This document shows positions 50,188 through 62,570 of a stretch of DNA of 64,000 nt, piece after piece. The translations under genes and the position numbers were made by a program. The number at the start of each line of letters is the position of its first letter. The stretch's first letter is position 1. Origin of the DNA: Erwinia rhapontici (lineage in GTDB: Bacteria; Pseudomonadota; Gammaproteobacteria; Enterobacterales; Enterobacteriaceae); assembly GCF_012271765.1 (NCBI RefSeq), contig NZ_VRKO01000004.1, positions 124,001 to 188,000 of the forward strand. The letters are read 5' to 3'. A model generated the notes under the pieces. That model made no database searches and had not been told where the DNA came from. It saw nothing but the letters and a program-made list of their open reading frames with translations.

Positions 50188-50949
50188 ATGGAAGCCTGGC
50201 TGCAACATTTAATCACCCAATCTTTGGCCTGGTCACTGCTGGCCGTTGGGCTGGTGACTTTTTTTGAATCGCTGGCGCTGGTCGGGTTGCTGTTACCGGG
50301 TACGGTATTGATGGCGTCATTTGGCGCACTGATCGGCAGCGGGCAGATTGGGCTGTATCCTGCCTGGGCCGTTGGCACATTGGGTTGTCTGCTGGGCGAC
50401 TGGATTTCCTATTTTATTGGCTGGCAGTTCAAAGGGCCGCTGCACCGCTGGTCGTTTATTAAAAAACACCAGAAGCTGATGGATAAAACGGAGCACGCGC
50501 TGCATGAGCACAGCATGTTTACCATCATCGTTGGCCGCTTTGTGGGGCCAACACGCCCGCTCATCCCGCTGGTCGCCGGAATGCTTGAACTGCCAGTCCG
50601 CAAGTTTATTCCCCCGAATATCATCGGCTGCATTCTGTGGCCGCCGCTTTACTTATTGCCGGGGATCCTCGCCGGGGTGGCGATTGATGTGCCAAAGGAT
50701 GCCAGCAGCGGCCTCTTTAAGTGGCTGCTGTTAGGCGTTGCGATACTGGTATGGCTGGGCTGCTGGCTGGGTTGGCGCTGGCTGCGTTCCAGGAAGCAGA
50801 ACGACTGGGCTACGTCGTATCTGCCCCTGACGCGTCTGCGCTGGCTGGCGCCGCTGATGATAGTGCTGGCGGTGGTGAGCTTTACGGCGATCCAGTTCCA
50901 TCCAATGATGCCGATTTTCCGTCACTTATTGTGGGATGTGTTCTTCTAA
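50188..50949 (+). CDS. yabI: DedA-family inner-membrane protein YabI
   Basis: Integral membrane protein of 253 residues (E. coli YabI 254), of the DedA family implicated in lipid carrier recycling and membrane potential. Family blocks are [16 protein letters not shown] near residue 27, [14 protein letters not shown] near 71-84, and [22 protein letters not shown] near 110-131, the last holding the conserved Arg/Pro motif. Its end overlaps the convergent thiQ gene by 24 bases. It is transcribed away from polB; the araC-araBAD genes found between these two in E. coli are absent. Confidence 0.94.
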   Translation: MEAWLQHLITQSLAWSLLAVGLVTFFESLALVGLLLPGTVLMASFGALIGSGQIGLYPAWAVGTLGCLLGDWISYFIGWQFKGPLHRWSFIKKHQKLMDKTEHALHEHSMFTIIVGRFVGPTRPLIPLVAGMLELPVRKFIPPNIIGCILWPPLYLLPGILAGVAIDVPKDASSGLFKWLLLGVAILVWLGCWLGWRWLRSRKQNDWATSYLPLTRLRWLAPLMIVLAVVSFTAIQFHPMMPIFRHLLWDVFF

Positions 50950-51642
50950 GGCGATGCCCAATATCGCCGCTTCTGGCACTGCACCGCGCTGTAACTGCGC
51001 GGTGCTGCCATCCCAGTAAACCCGCCCATCAACAATCAGCAGGCTACGCGGCGCAATGTGCGCGGCGTCTTCAATACTGTGCGACACCATCAGCAGGGTG
51101 ATATTGCGTTCGGTACAGACGTCATCCACCAGGCCTAACATCTCTTTACGCAGCGCCGGATCCAGCGCTGAGAAGGGTTCGTCCAGCAGCAGGATCGGCT
51201 GCTGACGCACCAGACAACGGGCGAGCGCCGCACGCTGGCGCTGACCGCCTGAAAGCTGATGGGGCAGACGCTGTAAGTGGTCCGTCAGACCGACGCGCTG
51301 GGCGATATTCTGTAACTCATGCTTCTGCTGGTGGTTAAGCTTCAGGCCAGGGTGCAGCCCCAGCCCAATGTTTTGCGCCACGGTCAGGTGTGGGAACAGG
51401 TTATTCTCCTGAAACAGCATCGATACCGGGCGTTGGGCTGGCGCGCTGTCGCGATGTTCGCTGCCGTTCAGCTGTAATTCACCACTTTTCACCGGTAAAA
51501 ATCCGGCGACCAGGCTCAGTAAGGTGCTTTTTCCCGCCCCGCTTGGGCCGAGGATCGCCAGGCGTTCACCCGCCTGTACGCTGAAGGTAAAGCGCATTGG
51601 CAGGTGGTGATACAGATAAGTCAGATTAGTCAGGTTTAACAT
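50926..51642 (-). CDS. thiQ: Thiamine ABC transporter ATPase
   Basis: Powers the ThiBPQ importer of thiamine, thiamine phosphate and TPP. The 238 residues have Walker [10 protein letters not shown] (near residue 33), [14 protein letters not shown] (near 129) and Walker [13 protein letters not shown] (near 150), and the switch His in MVSHS. The ATG at 51642 starts MLNLTNLTY as in E. coli; an upstream in-frame start would add seven residues. It overlaps the thiP end by 17 bases and, at its own end, the convergent yabI. Regulated with thiB through the upstream TPP riboswitch. Confidence 0.95.
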   Translation of the reverse strand: MLNLTNLTYLYHHLPMRFTFSVQAGERLAILGPSGAGKSTLLSLVAGFLPVKSGELQLNGSEHRDSAPAQRPVSMLFQENNLFPHLTVAQNIGLGLHPGLKLNHQQKHELQNIAQRVGLTDHLQRLPHQLSGGQRQRAALARCLVRQQPILLLDEPFSALDPALRKEMLGLVDDVCTERNITLLMVSHSIEDAAHIAPRSLLIVDGRVYWDGSTAQLQRGAVPEAAILGIALEEHIPQ

Positions 51643-53236
51643 GGCGCCCCGGCAGTTTTTCAATCAGGGTAAACAGCAGGAAACAGAGCAACAGCAGCAA
51701 CAGGGCGGTGACCGCACCGTCGCTGCTGCGATACGAGCCTATCTGCTGATAAAGGTAAAAGGGCAGTGTGCGAAAGTTTTCATTACCGAACAGCGCCACT
51801 ACGCCAAAATCACCAATCGACAACACGCAGGCAAAGGCCAGCGCCTGTGCCAGTGGGCGTTTCAGCGCGCGCAGTTCAATCAGCCGCAGGCGGTTCCAAC
51901 CGCGAATATCCAGCGACAGACACAGCAGGCTATAGCGCCCGGCAATATCGCGCAGCGGGTTTTCCAGCACTTTCATCGCGTAGGGAACGGCCATCAGTGC
52001 GTTGGTAGCGATCACCATCCCTTCCGCTGACTCGGGCAGCCCGATGGTCTGGTTGAGCAACAGGAAAAAGCCCGTTGCCAGCACAATCCCAGGCATCGCG
52101 AGGATCAGCATACCGCTCATTTCCAGCGTTTGTCCCCATAACGGGCGCTGACGCAGGCGCAGCTCACGACTGCTCCACAGCAGCATCATCGTCAGAACCA
52201 CGCTGAGTATTCCCGCTCCCAGTGCAATGCGCACAGAGGTTAACATTGCCTGCCACAGCGCAGACTGATGCAGTACCGTGCTGAACCCCTGATTCAATCC
52301 GTCGATCACCACGGCCAGCAGCGGTGGCAGGATCAGCAGTAATACGGCGGCAATCAGCAACAAATCCAGTATGCGAGCACGGCAGCTATCCTGCGGATTG
52401 CGCCAGCCGCCCAGGCTGTCGCTGCCCGCTGGGATCGCTTTACTCAGACGCTGGCTGAGCATAACCAACCCCAGGCAGCACAGCATCTGTAACAGCGCCA
52501 GCAGGGCTGCGCGCCCGGGATCGTAGTCGAAACTCAATGCCTGGAAGATCGCCAGCTCAATGGTGGTCGCCTGCGGACCGCCGCCCAGCGACAGTACGGT
52601 GGCAAAGCTGGCAAAGCACAGCATAAAGATCAGCGCTGCGGCGGGCAGGATCTGGCGCCGTAGCCATGGCCATTCGACAATACGAAAATGTGCCCAGCCA
52701 CTCAGGCCTAGCTGTGCAGCGATCTGCCGCTGTTCGCCGGGGATCTGCTGCAGTGCCTGCAGCAGCAGGCGGGTGGCCAGTGGCAGGTTGAAAAAGACGT
52801 GGGCCAGCAGGATACCTTGCAGGCCGTAAGGCGAGAAGGTGTAGTCAACGCCAAGCAGGGCGCACAGCTGCGCCAGCCAGCCGCTGCGACCATATACGCT
52901 GAGAATACCAAATACCGCCACCAGTACCGGTAACACCAGCGTCATGGCACACAGCCGCAGCAGCGTGCTGCGGCCAGGGAAGCGGCGGCGGTAAAGGGCC
53001 CGGGCCAGAGGAATGGCGGGCAACACCGAGAGCAGCGCGGACAGCAGTGCCTGCCAGAAGGAGAAGCGCAGCACGTGCCACAGATAGCTATCCTGCCAGA
53101 GGCCGCGCCAGTCGGTGGTGGGCGCATTCTGCCAAAGGGCAAAAAACGCCAACGAGGCCACGCTGACCAGCAGCATCGCAGCCAGCACGCCGGGCACTAA
53201 CCAGCCGGGAATTAGCGGCTGACGGCGCGTTGCCAT
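51626..53236 (-). CDS. thiP: Thiamine ABC transporter permease
   Basis: Inner-membrane channel of the thiamine importer. The 536 residues (same as E. coli ThiP) form a duplicated permease with about 12 hydrophobic segments and two EAA-type loops: [17 protein letters not shown]-like near residue 170 (here [17 protein letters not shown]) and [21 protein letters not shown] near residue 425. It starts within the end of thiB (25-base overlap) and overlaps thiQ, so the three genes are translated as a coupled set. Codon use is GC-rich, in keeping with its neighbours. Confidence 0.95.
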   Translation of the reverse strand: MATRRQPLIPGWLVPGVLAAMLLVSVASLAFFALWQNAPTTDWRGLWQDSYLWHVLRFSFWQALLSALLSVLPAIPLARALYRRRFPGRSTLLRLCAMTLVLPVLVAVFGILSVYGRSGWLAQLCALLGVDYTFSPYGLQGILLAHVFFNLPLATRLLLQALQQIPGEQRQIAAQLGLSGWAHFRIVEWPWLRRQILPAAALIFMLCFASFATVLSLGGGPQATTIELAIFQALSFDYDPGRAALLALLQMLCCLGLVMLSQRLSKAIPAGSDSLGGWRNPQDSCRARILDLLLIAAVLLLILPPLLAVVIDGLNQGFSTVLHQSALWQAMLTSVRIALGAGILSVVLTMMLLWSSRELRLRQRPLWGQTLEMSGMLILAMPGIVLATGFFLLLNQTIGLPESAEGMVIATNALMAVPYAMKVLENPLRDIAGRYSLLCLSLDIRGWNRLRLIELRALKRPLAQALAFACVLSIGDFGVVALFGNENFRTLPFYLYQQIGSYRSSDGAVTALLLLLLCFLLFTLIEKLPGRHVKPD

Positions 53237-54198
53237 GCACTAATCCAGTTGCTGCGCTGTGTTGCCACGTCCTGTGGGCTGTATTGCAGTGAGGTCGTTG
53301 GAACAGTCAGGGTATTGAAGCCCGCTGGTAGCGTCGTGCTGATTGCCGGGTACATCCAGTTGCCGGTGGCGATGGTGTCCTGGAACGCTGGAGTCATCAC
53401 AAACTGCATAAACTGCTGCGCCAGCTTCGGTTGCTTGCTGGACTTCAACTGACCGGCGACTTCCACCTGTAAATAGTGCCCTTCGCTGAAGTTGGCGGCG
53501 GCGTACTGATCTTTCTTCTCTTCAATCAGATGATAAGCGGGAGAGGTGGTGTAGCTGAGCACCATATCGCTTTCGCCCTTGAGGAACAGGCCATACGCCT
53601 CGCTCCAGCCTTTAGTGACGGTCACCGTTTTCTTTGCCAGCTTCTGCCAGGCTTCCGGGCTTTTATCGCCAAACACCTGCTGCATCCACAACAGCAGGCC
53701 AAGGCCCGGGGTGCTGGTGCGCGGATCTTCGTAGATCACCTTCAGGGGACGATCGCTCTCGACCAATTCTTTCAGGCTTTTCGGCGGGTTCTGTAGCTTG
53801 GTTTTGTCATAGACAAAAGCAAACCAGCCGTAGTCATAAGGGACAAACGTCGTGTTCTTCCAGCCGCCGGGGACGGTACTGTGGGACGTATCGGTGTTTG
53901 AGGCGGCGAACAGCCCGGTTTTTTCTGCGGCATCCAGCAGGTTGTTATCCAGGCCCAGCACTACATCCGCTTTGCTGTTTTTGCCTTCCATGCGCAGCCG
54001 GTTTAACAGCGAGACGCCATCTTCAAGGGCCACGAATGTCAGTTCACAGTGACACTGTGCTTCAAAGGCTTTCTTGATGGCTGGACCCGGTCCCCATTCG
54101 GCAGAGAAGGAGTCGTAGGTGTAAACCGTCAGGGTTTCTTTGGCCGCGAGGGCAGGCAGGGAAAACAGCACCAGCAGAGGTAAATATTTTTTCAACAC
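53212..54198 (-). CDS. thiB: Thiamine-binding periplasmic protein (GUG start)
   Basis: Periplasmic receptor for thiamine and its phosphates. The 328 residues start with a signal peptide (MLKKYLPLLVLFSLPALA). The mature protein shows the family pattern: LTVYTYDSFSAEWGPG, then FVPYDYGWFAFVYDK and EDPRTSTPGLGLLLWMQ, with aromatic residues that stack on thiamine. The initiation codon is GTG, preceded by AAGGAA at good distance. It is first in the thiBPQ operon, about 40 bases after the TPP riboswitch core. Confidence 0.96.
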   Translation of the reverse strand: MLKKYLPLLVLFSLPALAAKETLTVYTYDSFSAEWGPGPAIKKAFEAQCHCELTFVALEDGVSLLNRLRMEGKNSKADVVLGLDNNLLDAAEKTGLFAASNTDTSHSTVPGGWKNTTFVPYDYGWFAFVYDKTKLQNPPKSLKELVESDRPLKVIYEDPRTSTPGLGLLLWMQQVFGDKSPEAWQKLAKKTVTVTKGWSEAYGLFLKGESDMVLSYTTSPAYHLIEEKKDQYAAANFSEGHYLQVEVAGQLKSSKQPKLAQQFMQFVMTPAFQDTIATGNWMYPAISTTLPAGFNTLTVPTTSLQYSPQDVATQRSNWISAWQRAVSR

Positions 54199-54239
54199 TT
54201 TGCGTTCCTTGAAGGTATGCGCAAAGGATCTGAGTCAGT

Positions 54240-54605
54240 GACACTCTCAAATCCCTACGCCGGTATGATCCGGGTCAGGTTCGACGGGTTTTATCTCAGC
54301 GAAAACGTGCTGCGCAGGCATTGATCCGGCGTCGGGCAGTGCGCGCCATCCTCACATACTGATGTATGCTGCGGTGGCTGTGCGCTGGCCTTCACCGGCT
54401 GAATGCTTGCTCGCAGCGTTTTAACGTGCTGCGCAGGCAGTGATCCGGCGTCGGGCAGTGCGCGCCATCCTCACATACTGATGTATGCTGCGGTGGCTGT
54501 GCGCTGGCCTTCACCGGCTGAATGCTTGCTCGCAGCGTTTTAAAGTGCTGCGCAGGCAGTGATCCGGCGTCAGCAGATGTCTTCGCACCCCGTTGAGAAC
54601 GGCTC
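54240..54605 (-). ncRNA. TPP riboswitch of thiBPQ, P3 arm enlarged by tandem repeats
   Basis: Read leftward, the 5' part of a thi-box aptamer lies at 54597-54584 (CTCAAC then GGGGTGCG). The 3' part lies at 54300-54243: CGCTGAGA, ACCC, GAACCTGACCCGGATCATACC, and GCGTAGGGA ending in TTTGAG. The outer helix P1 closes with CTCAA against TTGAG, linking the two halves. GCGAAGAC and GTTTTCGC pair as the base of P3. Known aptamers are about 100 bases; this one spans about 358. The extra length is the 119-bp repeat at 54307-54571. Removing two copies would leave an ordinary aptamer of about 120 bases. TPP binding would be expected to lower thiBPQ expression; whether the enlarged form still works is unknown. 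Confidence 0.85.
54307..54571. repeat. 119-bp tandem repeat (2.2 copies) inside the riboswitch
   Basis: Two copies of a 119-bp unit, 54307-54425 and 54426-54544, differ at 2 positions by eye. A third, partial copy (27 bases, 54545-54571) ends at GGCGTC. Each unit begins GTGCTGCGCAGGCA and contains a small hairpin CATAC-TGAT-GTATG and a CGGTGG...CACCGG arm. The 27-base start belongs to the ancestral riboswitch P3 arm; the other 92 bases do not fit a normal TPP aptamer and look inserted. The extra copy may have come from slippage or unequal exchange. Confidence 0.9.
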
Positions 54606-54637
54606 ATTCTAGTGGTTTCGTCTTTGTTACGAAAGCG

Positions 54638-56299
54638 TCATGATTCGGGGGGAGCGAACCAGGCAGATTTAAAGTCGAACCAGCCCAGCGTGTTCATGCG
54701 TACACCGCGCATACTGCGCTGTCCATGCAGCAGGAGCCAGTGGTGGAACAGCGGATGGAGGAAGTTGCTGTCGATCAACTGCTTGCTCCAGTCGGCCAGC
54801 GAGAGTTTCTGCTCGCGCCAGAGTCGGGCATCGCTTTCCCAGTCAGTCGGCACACAGTGGTGCATCAGCGGGATCTCATACAGCAGGGCAAACAGAGAGA
54901 ACTCCAGCGGCAGGGTAAAGTTGGCGCTGCCCAGCCAGATATCGCTTTTAGCCTCGCCGCGATACCAGCTTTCATAATCAATTTCCTGAGTGATCAGCTC
55001 AACGCCGTGTGCGGCAAGGATCGGTCCGAGCGCGTTGGCAATGCCCTGGTGTTCAATATGATCGCTGTACCAGGTGATGGTCAGTGAGGTTAGCCCGGCG
55101 GGTTTCTCTGCAATGGCCATATCGCGGCGATGATGCCAGCGTGGCAGCAGGCCGTAGGCCGGGAACCAGTAGCGCTGGTAGGCAATACCGCTGTGGTTCA
55201 GCAGGGCGATAGGGTTGAAAATGGTGCTGATCCAGCGGCGCAGCTGTTCGTTACATCCGTGCTCAGAACGCTGATCAAACATCAGGAAATAGCAGCCCTC
55301 TTCCAGTCGGCTCTCTTCGGATTTTTCATCAGTGTTTTCGCTTTGCAGTTTGACACCGGAGTAGACCAGTTCGTCGCTGATCTCCGGCAGCACCCAGATA
55401 TTGACCTCATCAATCAATGCGCGATAACCAAAGTAGTCATCAAAGGCGGCAATGCGCAGCTGGCTGTGTTGGTTGCGTTCCACCTCGTAGGCGCCGGTGC
55501 CCACCGGCTGACGGGCAAAATTACGCATATGCGGCCACTCTTTCGGCAGGATCATGGCGCTGACACTGCCCAGCAGCCAGGGTAGCCAGTTATCCTGCTG
55601 GCTGAGATGAATATCCAGCGTCCAGGGCGTGTGGCATTCAATACGTTCGAGGTGGCTGAAAAGCGGTTGCTCTTGTAAGCGTACGAGCGTGGCAATGACG
55701 TCCTCAACCTCCAGTTCACGGCCATGATGGAAGTGGATGGCCGGGCGCAGAAAGAAGCGCCAGTGCAGCGGGGCGATCTGTTGCCAGTGATGGGCAATAT
55801 CCGGCTCGATTTCCCCGTTTTCCTCATTTATCCGTGCCAGCCCGTTGAAGATTTGCCGCGCAAGATGCGTTTCCGAGCGGCGCAGCGGCGTCCCGGGCAG
55901 CAGATTCAGTAACGGACGGTAGTAGAGCACGCGCAGAATATGTTTACCCTGGCGGAAACTGCGGCCTAAATGGGAGAGCAGCATCTGACGTACGCGGTTT
56001 TTATCCCCCACCAGTTGCACCAGTTGGTCGATGCGGTCCTGTTCCAGTAAGTCCTCTGCCCGTTGTTGCTGTAACGCCAGCCCGGTATAACGGAAAGTGA
56101 GGCGTGAACGCTTGCCGCGTCCTGCCTCAGCCTGCCACTCCAGCCAGCCCTGATCCTGCATGGCATTCAGCAGGTTACGCATATGACGCCGGGAACAGCT
56201 AAGCTGTACCGCCAGATCGCTGAGCGTGGTTTCCTGTGGCTGGCCGTCGCAACATTGCCAGAGCCGGATAAATTGCTGCTGTAAACGGGGTGAGGACAT
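54638..56299 (-). CDS. sgrR: Transcriptional regulator SgrR
   Basis: Activates the small RNA SgrS during glucose-phosphate stress. The 553 residues (E. coli 551) combine an N-terminal winged helix (about 1-110, with [20 protein letters not shown]) and a C-terminal solute-binding-protein-like domain (about 165-553) that senses the sugar phosphate state. Family blocks include [20 protein letters not shown], split here around [10 protein letters not shown], and WHWRFF-type segments. It is divergent from the SgrS-like RNA and setA and read in the same direction as thiBPQ. Confidence 0.95.
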   Translation of the reverse strand: MSSPRLQQQFIRLWQCCDGQPQETTLSDLAVQLSCSRRHMRNLLNAMQDQGWLEWQAEAGRGKRSRLTFRYTGLALQQQRAEDLLEQDRIDQLVQLVGDKNRVRQMLLSHLGRSFRQGKHILRVLYYRPLLNLLPGTPLRRSETHLARQIFNGLARINEENGEIEPDIAHHWQQIAPLHWRFFLRPAIHFHHGRELEVEDVIATLVRLQEQPLFSHLERIECHTPWTLDIHLSQQDNWLPWLLGSVSAMILPKEWPHMRNFARQPVGTGAYEVERNQHSQLRIAAFDDYFGYRALIDEVNIWVLPEISDELVYSGVKLQSENTDEKSEESRLEEGCYFLMFDQRSEHGCNEQLRRWISTIFNPIALLNHSGIAYQRYWFPAYGLLPRWHHRRDMAIAEKPAGLTSLTITWYSDHIEHQGIANALGPILAAHGVELITQEIDYESWYRGEAKSDIWLGSANFTLPLEFSLFALLYEIPLMHHCVPTDWESDARLWREQKLSLADWSKQLIDSNFLHPLFHHWLLLHGQRSMRGVRMNTLGWFDFKSAWFAPPES

Positions 56300-56353
56300 A
56301 AAAGAGGAACCCTGTGTTAAAAGCTGTCTGTTTTTCCTGCCTTATATTACGGC

Positions 56354-56359
56354 GATAAT
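56354..56359 (+). promoter_or_regulatory. Putative -10 element of the SgrS-like RNA
   Basis: GATAAT lies seven bases before the predicted RNA start at 56367. The -35 region (TTTTTC near 56331) is poor, as expected for a promoter needing the activator SgrR. Confidence 0.5.
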
Positions 56360-56366
56360 GGCAACA

Positions 56367-56480
56367 GATGAAAGAGCGGGAGGCATTCTTCGGAATGGCG
56401 TTCAATCATTCACAGTGGCGTAAGCCCTGATTCTGAGTATGGTGCTTTTCACCAGCCAGCGGTAAGCCGCTGGCTTTTTT
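56367..56480 (+). ncRNA. sgrS: SgrS-like small RNA
   Basis: Lies between sgrR and setA, exactly where E. coli carries sgrS. The 5' end begins GATGAA, as E. coli SgrS does. The 3' part has CTGAGTATGGTG (the ptsG-pairing core in E. coli is GACTGAGTATTGGTG), a small GGTG/CACC hairpin, and a terminator of AGCCAGCGG/CCGCTGGCT followed by six T. That tail also provides the Hfq-binding U run. At about 114 bases it is half the E. coli length (227). The difference is the missing middle section, where E. coli encodes the peptide SgrT; I see no sgrT frame here. Confidence 0.75.
56454..56480 (+). terminator. Terminator of the SgrS-like RNA
   Basis: AGCCAGCGG pairs with CCGCTGGCT around TAAG, then TTTTTT. 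In SgrS this hairpin and U run are also needed for Hfq binding. Confidence 0.9.
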
Positions 56481-56543
56481 CGTCGGTTTTCTTCTAAGCT
56501 CTGAGTCTGTTCACTCTTATTTCAGCCAGTCGAGGCATCCGTC

Positions 56544-57728
56544 ATGACATCGCTCCAACGCCGTCGTATTCATCCGGTCTATCTGGCTTTTATGGCGGTT
56601 TCTTTCATGGTTGGGATTGCCGGTGCGTTGCAGGCCCCCACTCTTAGCCTGTTTCTGAGCCGTGAAGTGGCGGTGCGCCCCTTCTGGGTTGGGCTGTTTT
56701 ATACGGTGAATGCGGTGGCGGGGATCGTGGTCAGTCTGCTGCTGGCAAAACGCTCGGACAGTCGTGGTGACCGACGTATGCTGATCCTGTTTTGCTGCGT
56801 GATGGCGATAGGTAACGCGTTGTTATTCGCCTTCAATCGTCATTATCTGACGTTAATTACCGCCGGGGTCTTCTTGTCTGCGGTCGCCAGCGTGGCGATG
56901 CCGCAAATTTTTGCGTTGGCACGCGAATATGCTGACAGCTCTGCCCGTGAAGCGGTGATGTTTAGTTCAGTGATGCGCGCCCAGTTATCACTGGCGTGGG
57001 TAATTGGCCCGCCGCTCTCTTTTGCTATTGCGCTGAACTACGGTTTTACCACCATGTTTCTCGTCGCTGCGCTGCTGTTCGTGGTTTGTGTGGCATTAAT
57101 CTGGTTTACCCTGCCGTCGGTGCCGCGCGTGCAGGCTGCGACAGCAGATGTGCCCATCACCGACGTCAGCGGCTGGAAGAGCCGCGATGTGCGTATGCTG
57201 TTTATCGGATCGGTCCTGATGTGGACCTGTAACACGATGTATATCATTGATATGCCGTTGTATATCAGTAGCGTGCTGGGAATGCCGGATACGCTGGCCG
57301 GTCTGTTGATGGGGACGGCGGCAGGGCTGGAGATCCCGGTGATGCTGCTGGCAGGGCACTACGTGAAACGCTTTGGTAAGCGTAATATGATGTTGCTGGC
57401 GGTGGCCTGCGGGGCGTTGTTTTATCTTGGTCTGGTGCTGTTCCAGAGTCGCACCGCACTGATGATATTGCAGCTGTTTAATGCGGTGTATATCGGCATT
57501 ATTGCCGGGATTGGCATGATCTGGTTCCAGGACTTGATGCCGTCGCGGCCTGGTGCGGCCACCACGCTGTTTACCAACAGTATCTCAACCGGGGTGATCC
57601 TGGCGGGTGTGGTGCAGGGGGCGCTGGCGGAGACGTTCGGCCATCACTCGGTGTACTGGGTGGCGTTACTGCTGGCGCTGGTGGCGTTTGCGCTGTCGTG
57701 GCGGGTCAGAGAACAGCGCGTGGTATAA
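56544..57728 (+). CDS. setA: Sugar efflux transporter SetA
   Basis: Inner-membrane MFS exporter of sugars and sugar analogues, 394 residues with about 12 hydrophobic segments, matching the SET family. Marks include LFLSREVAVRPFWVGLFYT and SDSRGDRRMLI in the first cytoplasmic loop and FSSVMRAQLSLAWVIGPPL near residue 135. In E. coli setA is the last part of the SgrR/SgrS response, relieving sugar-phosphate stress; the order here is the same. The gene begins 64 bases after the SgrS-like terminator, and the sRNA promoter may contribute read-through transcription. Confidence 0.93.
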   Translation: MTSLQRRRIHPVYLAFMAVSFMVGIAGALQAPTLSLFLSREVAVRPFWVGLFYTVNAVAGIVVSLLLAKRSDSRGDRRMLILFCCVMAIGNALLFAFNRHYLTLITAGVFLSAVASVAMPQIFALAREYADSSAREAVMFSSVMRAQLSLAWVIGPPLSFAIALNYGFTTMFLVAALLFVVCVALIWFTLPSVPRVQAATADVPITDVSGWKSRDVRMLFIGSVLMWTCNTMYIIDMPLYISSVLGMPDTLAGLLMGTAAGLEIPVMLLAGHYVKRFGKRNMMLLAVACGALFYLGLVLFQSRTALMILQLFNAVYIGIIAGIGMIWFQDLMPSRPGAATTLFTNSISTGVILAGVVQGALAETFGHHSVYWVALLLALVAFALSWRVREQRVV

Positions 57729-57729
57729 A

Positions 57730-57754
57730 TACGGGCCGCGCATGCCTGGCTCGT
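57730..57754. repeat. Degenerate GCATGC palindrome between setA and leuD
   Basis: ACGGGCCGCGCATGCCTGGC resembles the palindromes at 36041 and 43871 with several mismatches. It lies between convergent setA and leuD. Confidence 0.5.
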
Positions 57755-57800
57755 ACAGAGGTTCCAGGGGCTGACCTTCTTTTTCGGTCAGCCCGCAATA

Positions 57801-58406
57801 TCAACGCAAAAACGCGTGCTGTTTTTGCTCGTACGCGGTGATATCGGCGTCGTGTTGTAAGGTCAGGCCAATCGCATCAAGCCCGTTAATCAGGCAGTGA
57901 CGGCGGAAGCTGTCGATCTCAAACGGGTAGGTTTTATCCCCGGCCCGCACTTGCTGATTTTCCAGATCAACCGTGAAGCGAATGCCCGGTTCCGCTGCCA
58001 CTAACTGGAACATCTCGTCGACTTCCGCTTCGCTCAGCGTCACCAGTAGCAGCTGGTTATTGAATGAGTTGTTAGCAAAGATATCGGCAAAACCGGAACC
58101 GACAATGGCCTGAATTCCGTAATCCGTCAGCGCCCAGGGGGCGTGTTCGCGTGAGGAACCACAGCCAAAATTTTCCCGCGTCAGCATGATGCTGGCCCCG
58201 CTAAACTCAGGCTTATTCAGCACGAATTCCGGGTTGGAAATTTGCCCTTCGGGGTCGGTATAACGCCAGTCATAAAAAAGGTTCCGGCCGAAACCGGTGC
58301 GCGTCACCATCTGCAAAAACTGCTTAGGGATAATCGCATCGGTATCAACGTTAGCCGCATCCAGCGGCACCACGATACCGCTGTGCTGCGTGAATTTTTT
58401 CGCCAT
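57801..58406 (-). CDS. leuD: 3-isopropylmalate dehydratase small subunit
   Basis: Swivelling domain subunit of isopropylmalate isomerase, converting 2- to 3-isopropylmalate with LeuC. The 201 residues match E. coli LeuD. Motifs are [16 protein letters not shown] near residue 17, [15 protein letters not shown] near 79-93, and [12 protein letters not shown]. An AAGGAACTG site precedes the ATG, 9 bases after leuC. It is the last gene of leuABCD. Confidence 0.97.
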   Translation of the reverse strand: MAKKFTQHSGIVVPLDAANVDTDAIIPKQFLQMVTRTGFGRNLFYDWRYTDPEGQISNPEFVLNKPEFSGASIMLTRENFGCGSSREHAPWALTDYGIQAIVGSGFADIFANNSFNNQLLLVTLSEAEVDEMFQLVAAEPGIRFTVDLENQQVRAGDKTYPFEIDSFRRHCLINGLDAIGLTLQHDADITAYEQKQHAFLR

Positions 58407-58415
58407 AACAGTTCC

Positions 58416-59813
58416 TTAAATCAGCTCGCGGATATCAGCAAAGTGACCAGCGACCGCCGCTGCGGCGGCCATGGCCGGGCTGACCAGATGGGTACGTCCG
58501 CCACGGCCCTGACGACCTTCAAAGTTGCGGTTGCTGGTGGAGGCACAGCGTTCTCCGGGGCTGAGGCGATCGTTATTCATCGCCAGGCACATAGAACAGC
58601 CCGGTAAACGCCATTCAAAGCCCGCATCGATAAAGATCTTATCCAGACCTTCTTCTTCTGCCTGCGCTTTCACCGGGCCAGAACCCGGCACCACGTAGCC
58701 CTGCACACCCTGAGCAATCTTATGCCCTTTCACCACGGCTGCGGCCGCGCGTAAATCTTCAATGCGCGAGTTAGTGCAGGAGCCGATAAACACTTTATCC
58801 ACCGGCACGTCGGTCAGACGGATACCGGGTTTCAGGTCCATATAGGCCAGCGCTTTTTCTGCCGAGGCACGTTCCACTGGATCGCTGAACGAAGCCGGAT
58901 CGGGAATCGGGTCACTGACGGCAATCACCTGACCGGGGTTGGTTCCCCAGGTGACCTGCGGCGCTATATCTGCTGCATCCAGCGTGACCACTTTGTCGAA
59001 GTGCGCGCCTTCATCAGTTTTCAGCGTACGCCAGTAGTCGACGGCCTGCTGCCAGGCGGCATCTTTAGGGGCAAAACGGCGGCCATTGACGTAGTTAAAG
59101 GTGGTGTCATCGGGCGCAATCAGCCCGGCTTTGGCACCCAGTTCAATCGCCATATTGCACAGGGTCATACGCCCTTCCATGCTCAGCGCTTCGACAGCTG
59201 CACCGCAGAACTCCACAACGTGACCGTTGCCGCCACCGCTGCCGGTTTTACCGATAATGGCCAGCGCGATATCTTTTGCAGTAATCCCTGGCGCAGTCTG
59301 ACCGCGAACCTCCACCTTCATGGTTTTCGCCCGTGACTGTTTCAGCGTTTGCGTTGCCAGTACGTGCTCCACTTCGGAGGTGCCGATGCCAAAGGCCAGC
59401 GCACCGAGTGCACCGTGGGTTGAGGTGTGGGAATCACCGCAAACAATGGTCATGCCAGGCAGTGATAATCCCTGCTCTGGCCCCATCACATGCACAATGC
59501 CCTGGAATTGATGGCGGAGGTCAAACAGCTGGACGCCAAAGGCCTCACAGTTTTTGATCAACATCGACATCTGAATCCGTGCCATCTCGCCGCTGGCATT
59601 GATGTCACGCGACTGAGTGGAGACGTTGTGATCCATCGTGGCAAAGGTTTTTGACGGCTGGCGCACCGGGCGACCGTGTGCGCGCAGACCGTCAAAGGCC
59701 TGCGCTGACGTCACCTCATGGACAAGGTGACGGTCGATATAGATCAGCGGCGTTTCATTGGGTGCTTCGTGCACGACATGCGCATCAAACAGCTTCTCGT
59801 ACAGTGTTTTCAT
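58416..59813 (-). CDS. leuC: 3-isopropylmalate dehydratase large subunit
   Basis: Aconitase-type [4Fe-4S] subunit of isopropylmalate isomerase. The 465 residues match E. coli LeuC (466). The cluster Cys are in FIGSCTNSR (near residue 347) and [10 protein letters not shown] (near 407). [21 protein letters not shown] is the family signature block, here read as [17 protein letters not shown]. The frame opens 10 codons earlier, inside leuB; homology begins at the ATG at 59813, four bases after the leuB stop. Second to last in the operon. Confidence 0.97.
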   Translation of the reverse strand: MKTLYEKLFDAHVVHEAPNETPLIYIDRHLVHEVTSAQAFDGLRAHGRPVRQPSKTFATMDHNVSTQSRDINASGEMARIQMSMLIKNCEAFGVQLFDLRHQFQGIVHVMGPEQGLSLPGMTIVCGDSHTSTHGALGALAFGIGTSEVEHVLATQTLKQSRAKTMKVEVRGQTAPGITAKDIALAIIGKTGSGGGNGHVVEFCGAAVEALSMEGRMTLCNMAIELGAKAGLIAPDDTTFNYVNGRRFAPKDAAWQQAVDYWRTLKTDEGAHFDKVVTLDAADIAPQVTWGTNPGQVIAVSDPIPDPASFSDPVERASAEKALAYMDLKPGIRLTDVPVDKVFIGSCTNSRIEDLRAAAAVVKGHKIAQGVQGYVVPGSGPVKAQAEEEGLDKIFIDAGFEWRLPGCSMCLAMNNDRLSPGERCASTSNRNFEGRQGRGGRTHLVSPAMAAAAAVAGHFADIRELI

Positions 59814-59817
59814 ATTT

Positions 59818-62476
<2,659 letters not shown>

Positions 62477-62521
62477 GGAATAGTTCCTTGTCTGGTTTAC
62501 GTCGCCTGCTGCTGCGAGCAT

Positions 62522-62551
62522 AAAAAAACCCGCGCATCGGCGCGGGTTTCT
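62522..62551 (-). terminator. leu operon attenuator
   Basis: Read leftward, AACCCGCGC and GCGCGGGTT pair around CGAT and run into seven T, between leuL and leuA. It is the terminator half of leucine attenuation: scarce charged tRNA-Leu stalls the ribosome on leuL and lets transcription continue. Confidence 0.92.
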
Positions 62552-62570
62552 TAGGTTTTACAGGCCTGAA

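Noticed and set aside
54307-54571. Tandem repeat as a CRISPR array
   Set aside because: The copies are 119 bp and directly adjacent, with no unique spacers and no cas genes nearby.
56226-56423. 65-codon frame as a possible sgrT
   Set aside because: It begins inside sgrR antisense, is Cys-rich and shows no similarity to the SgrT peptide.
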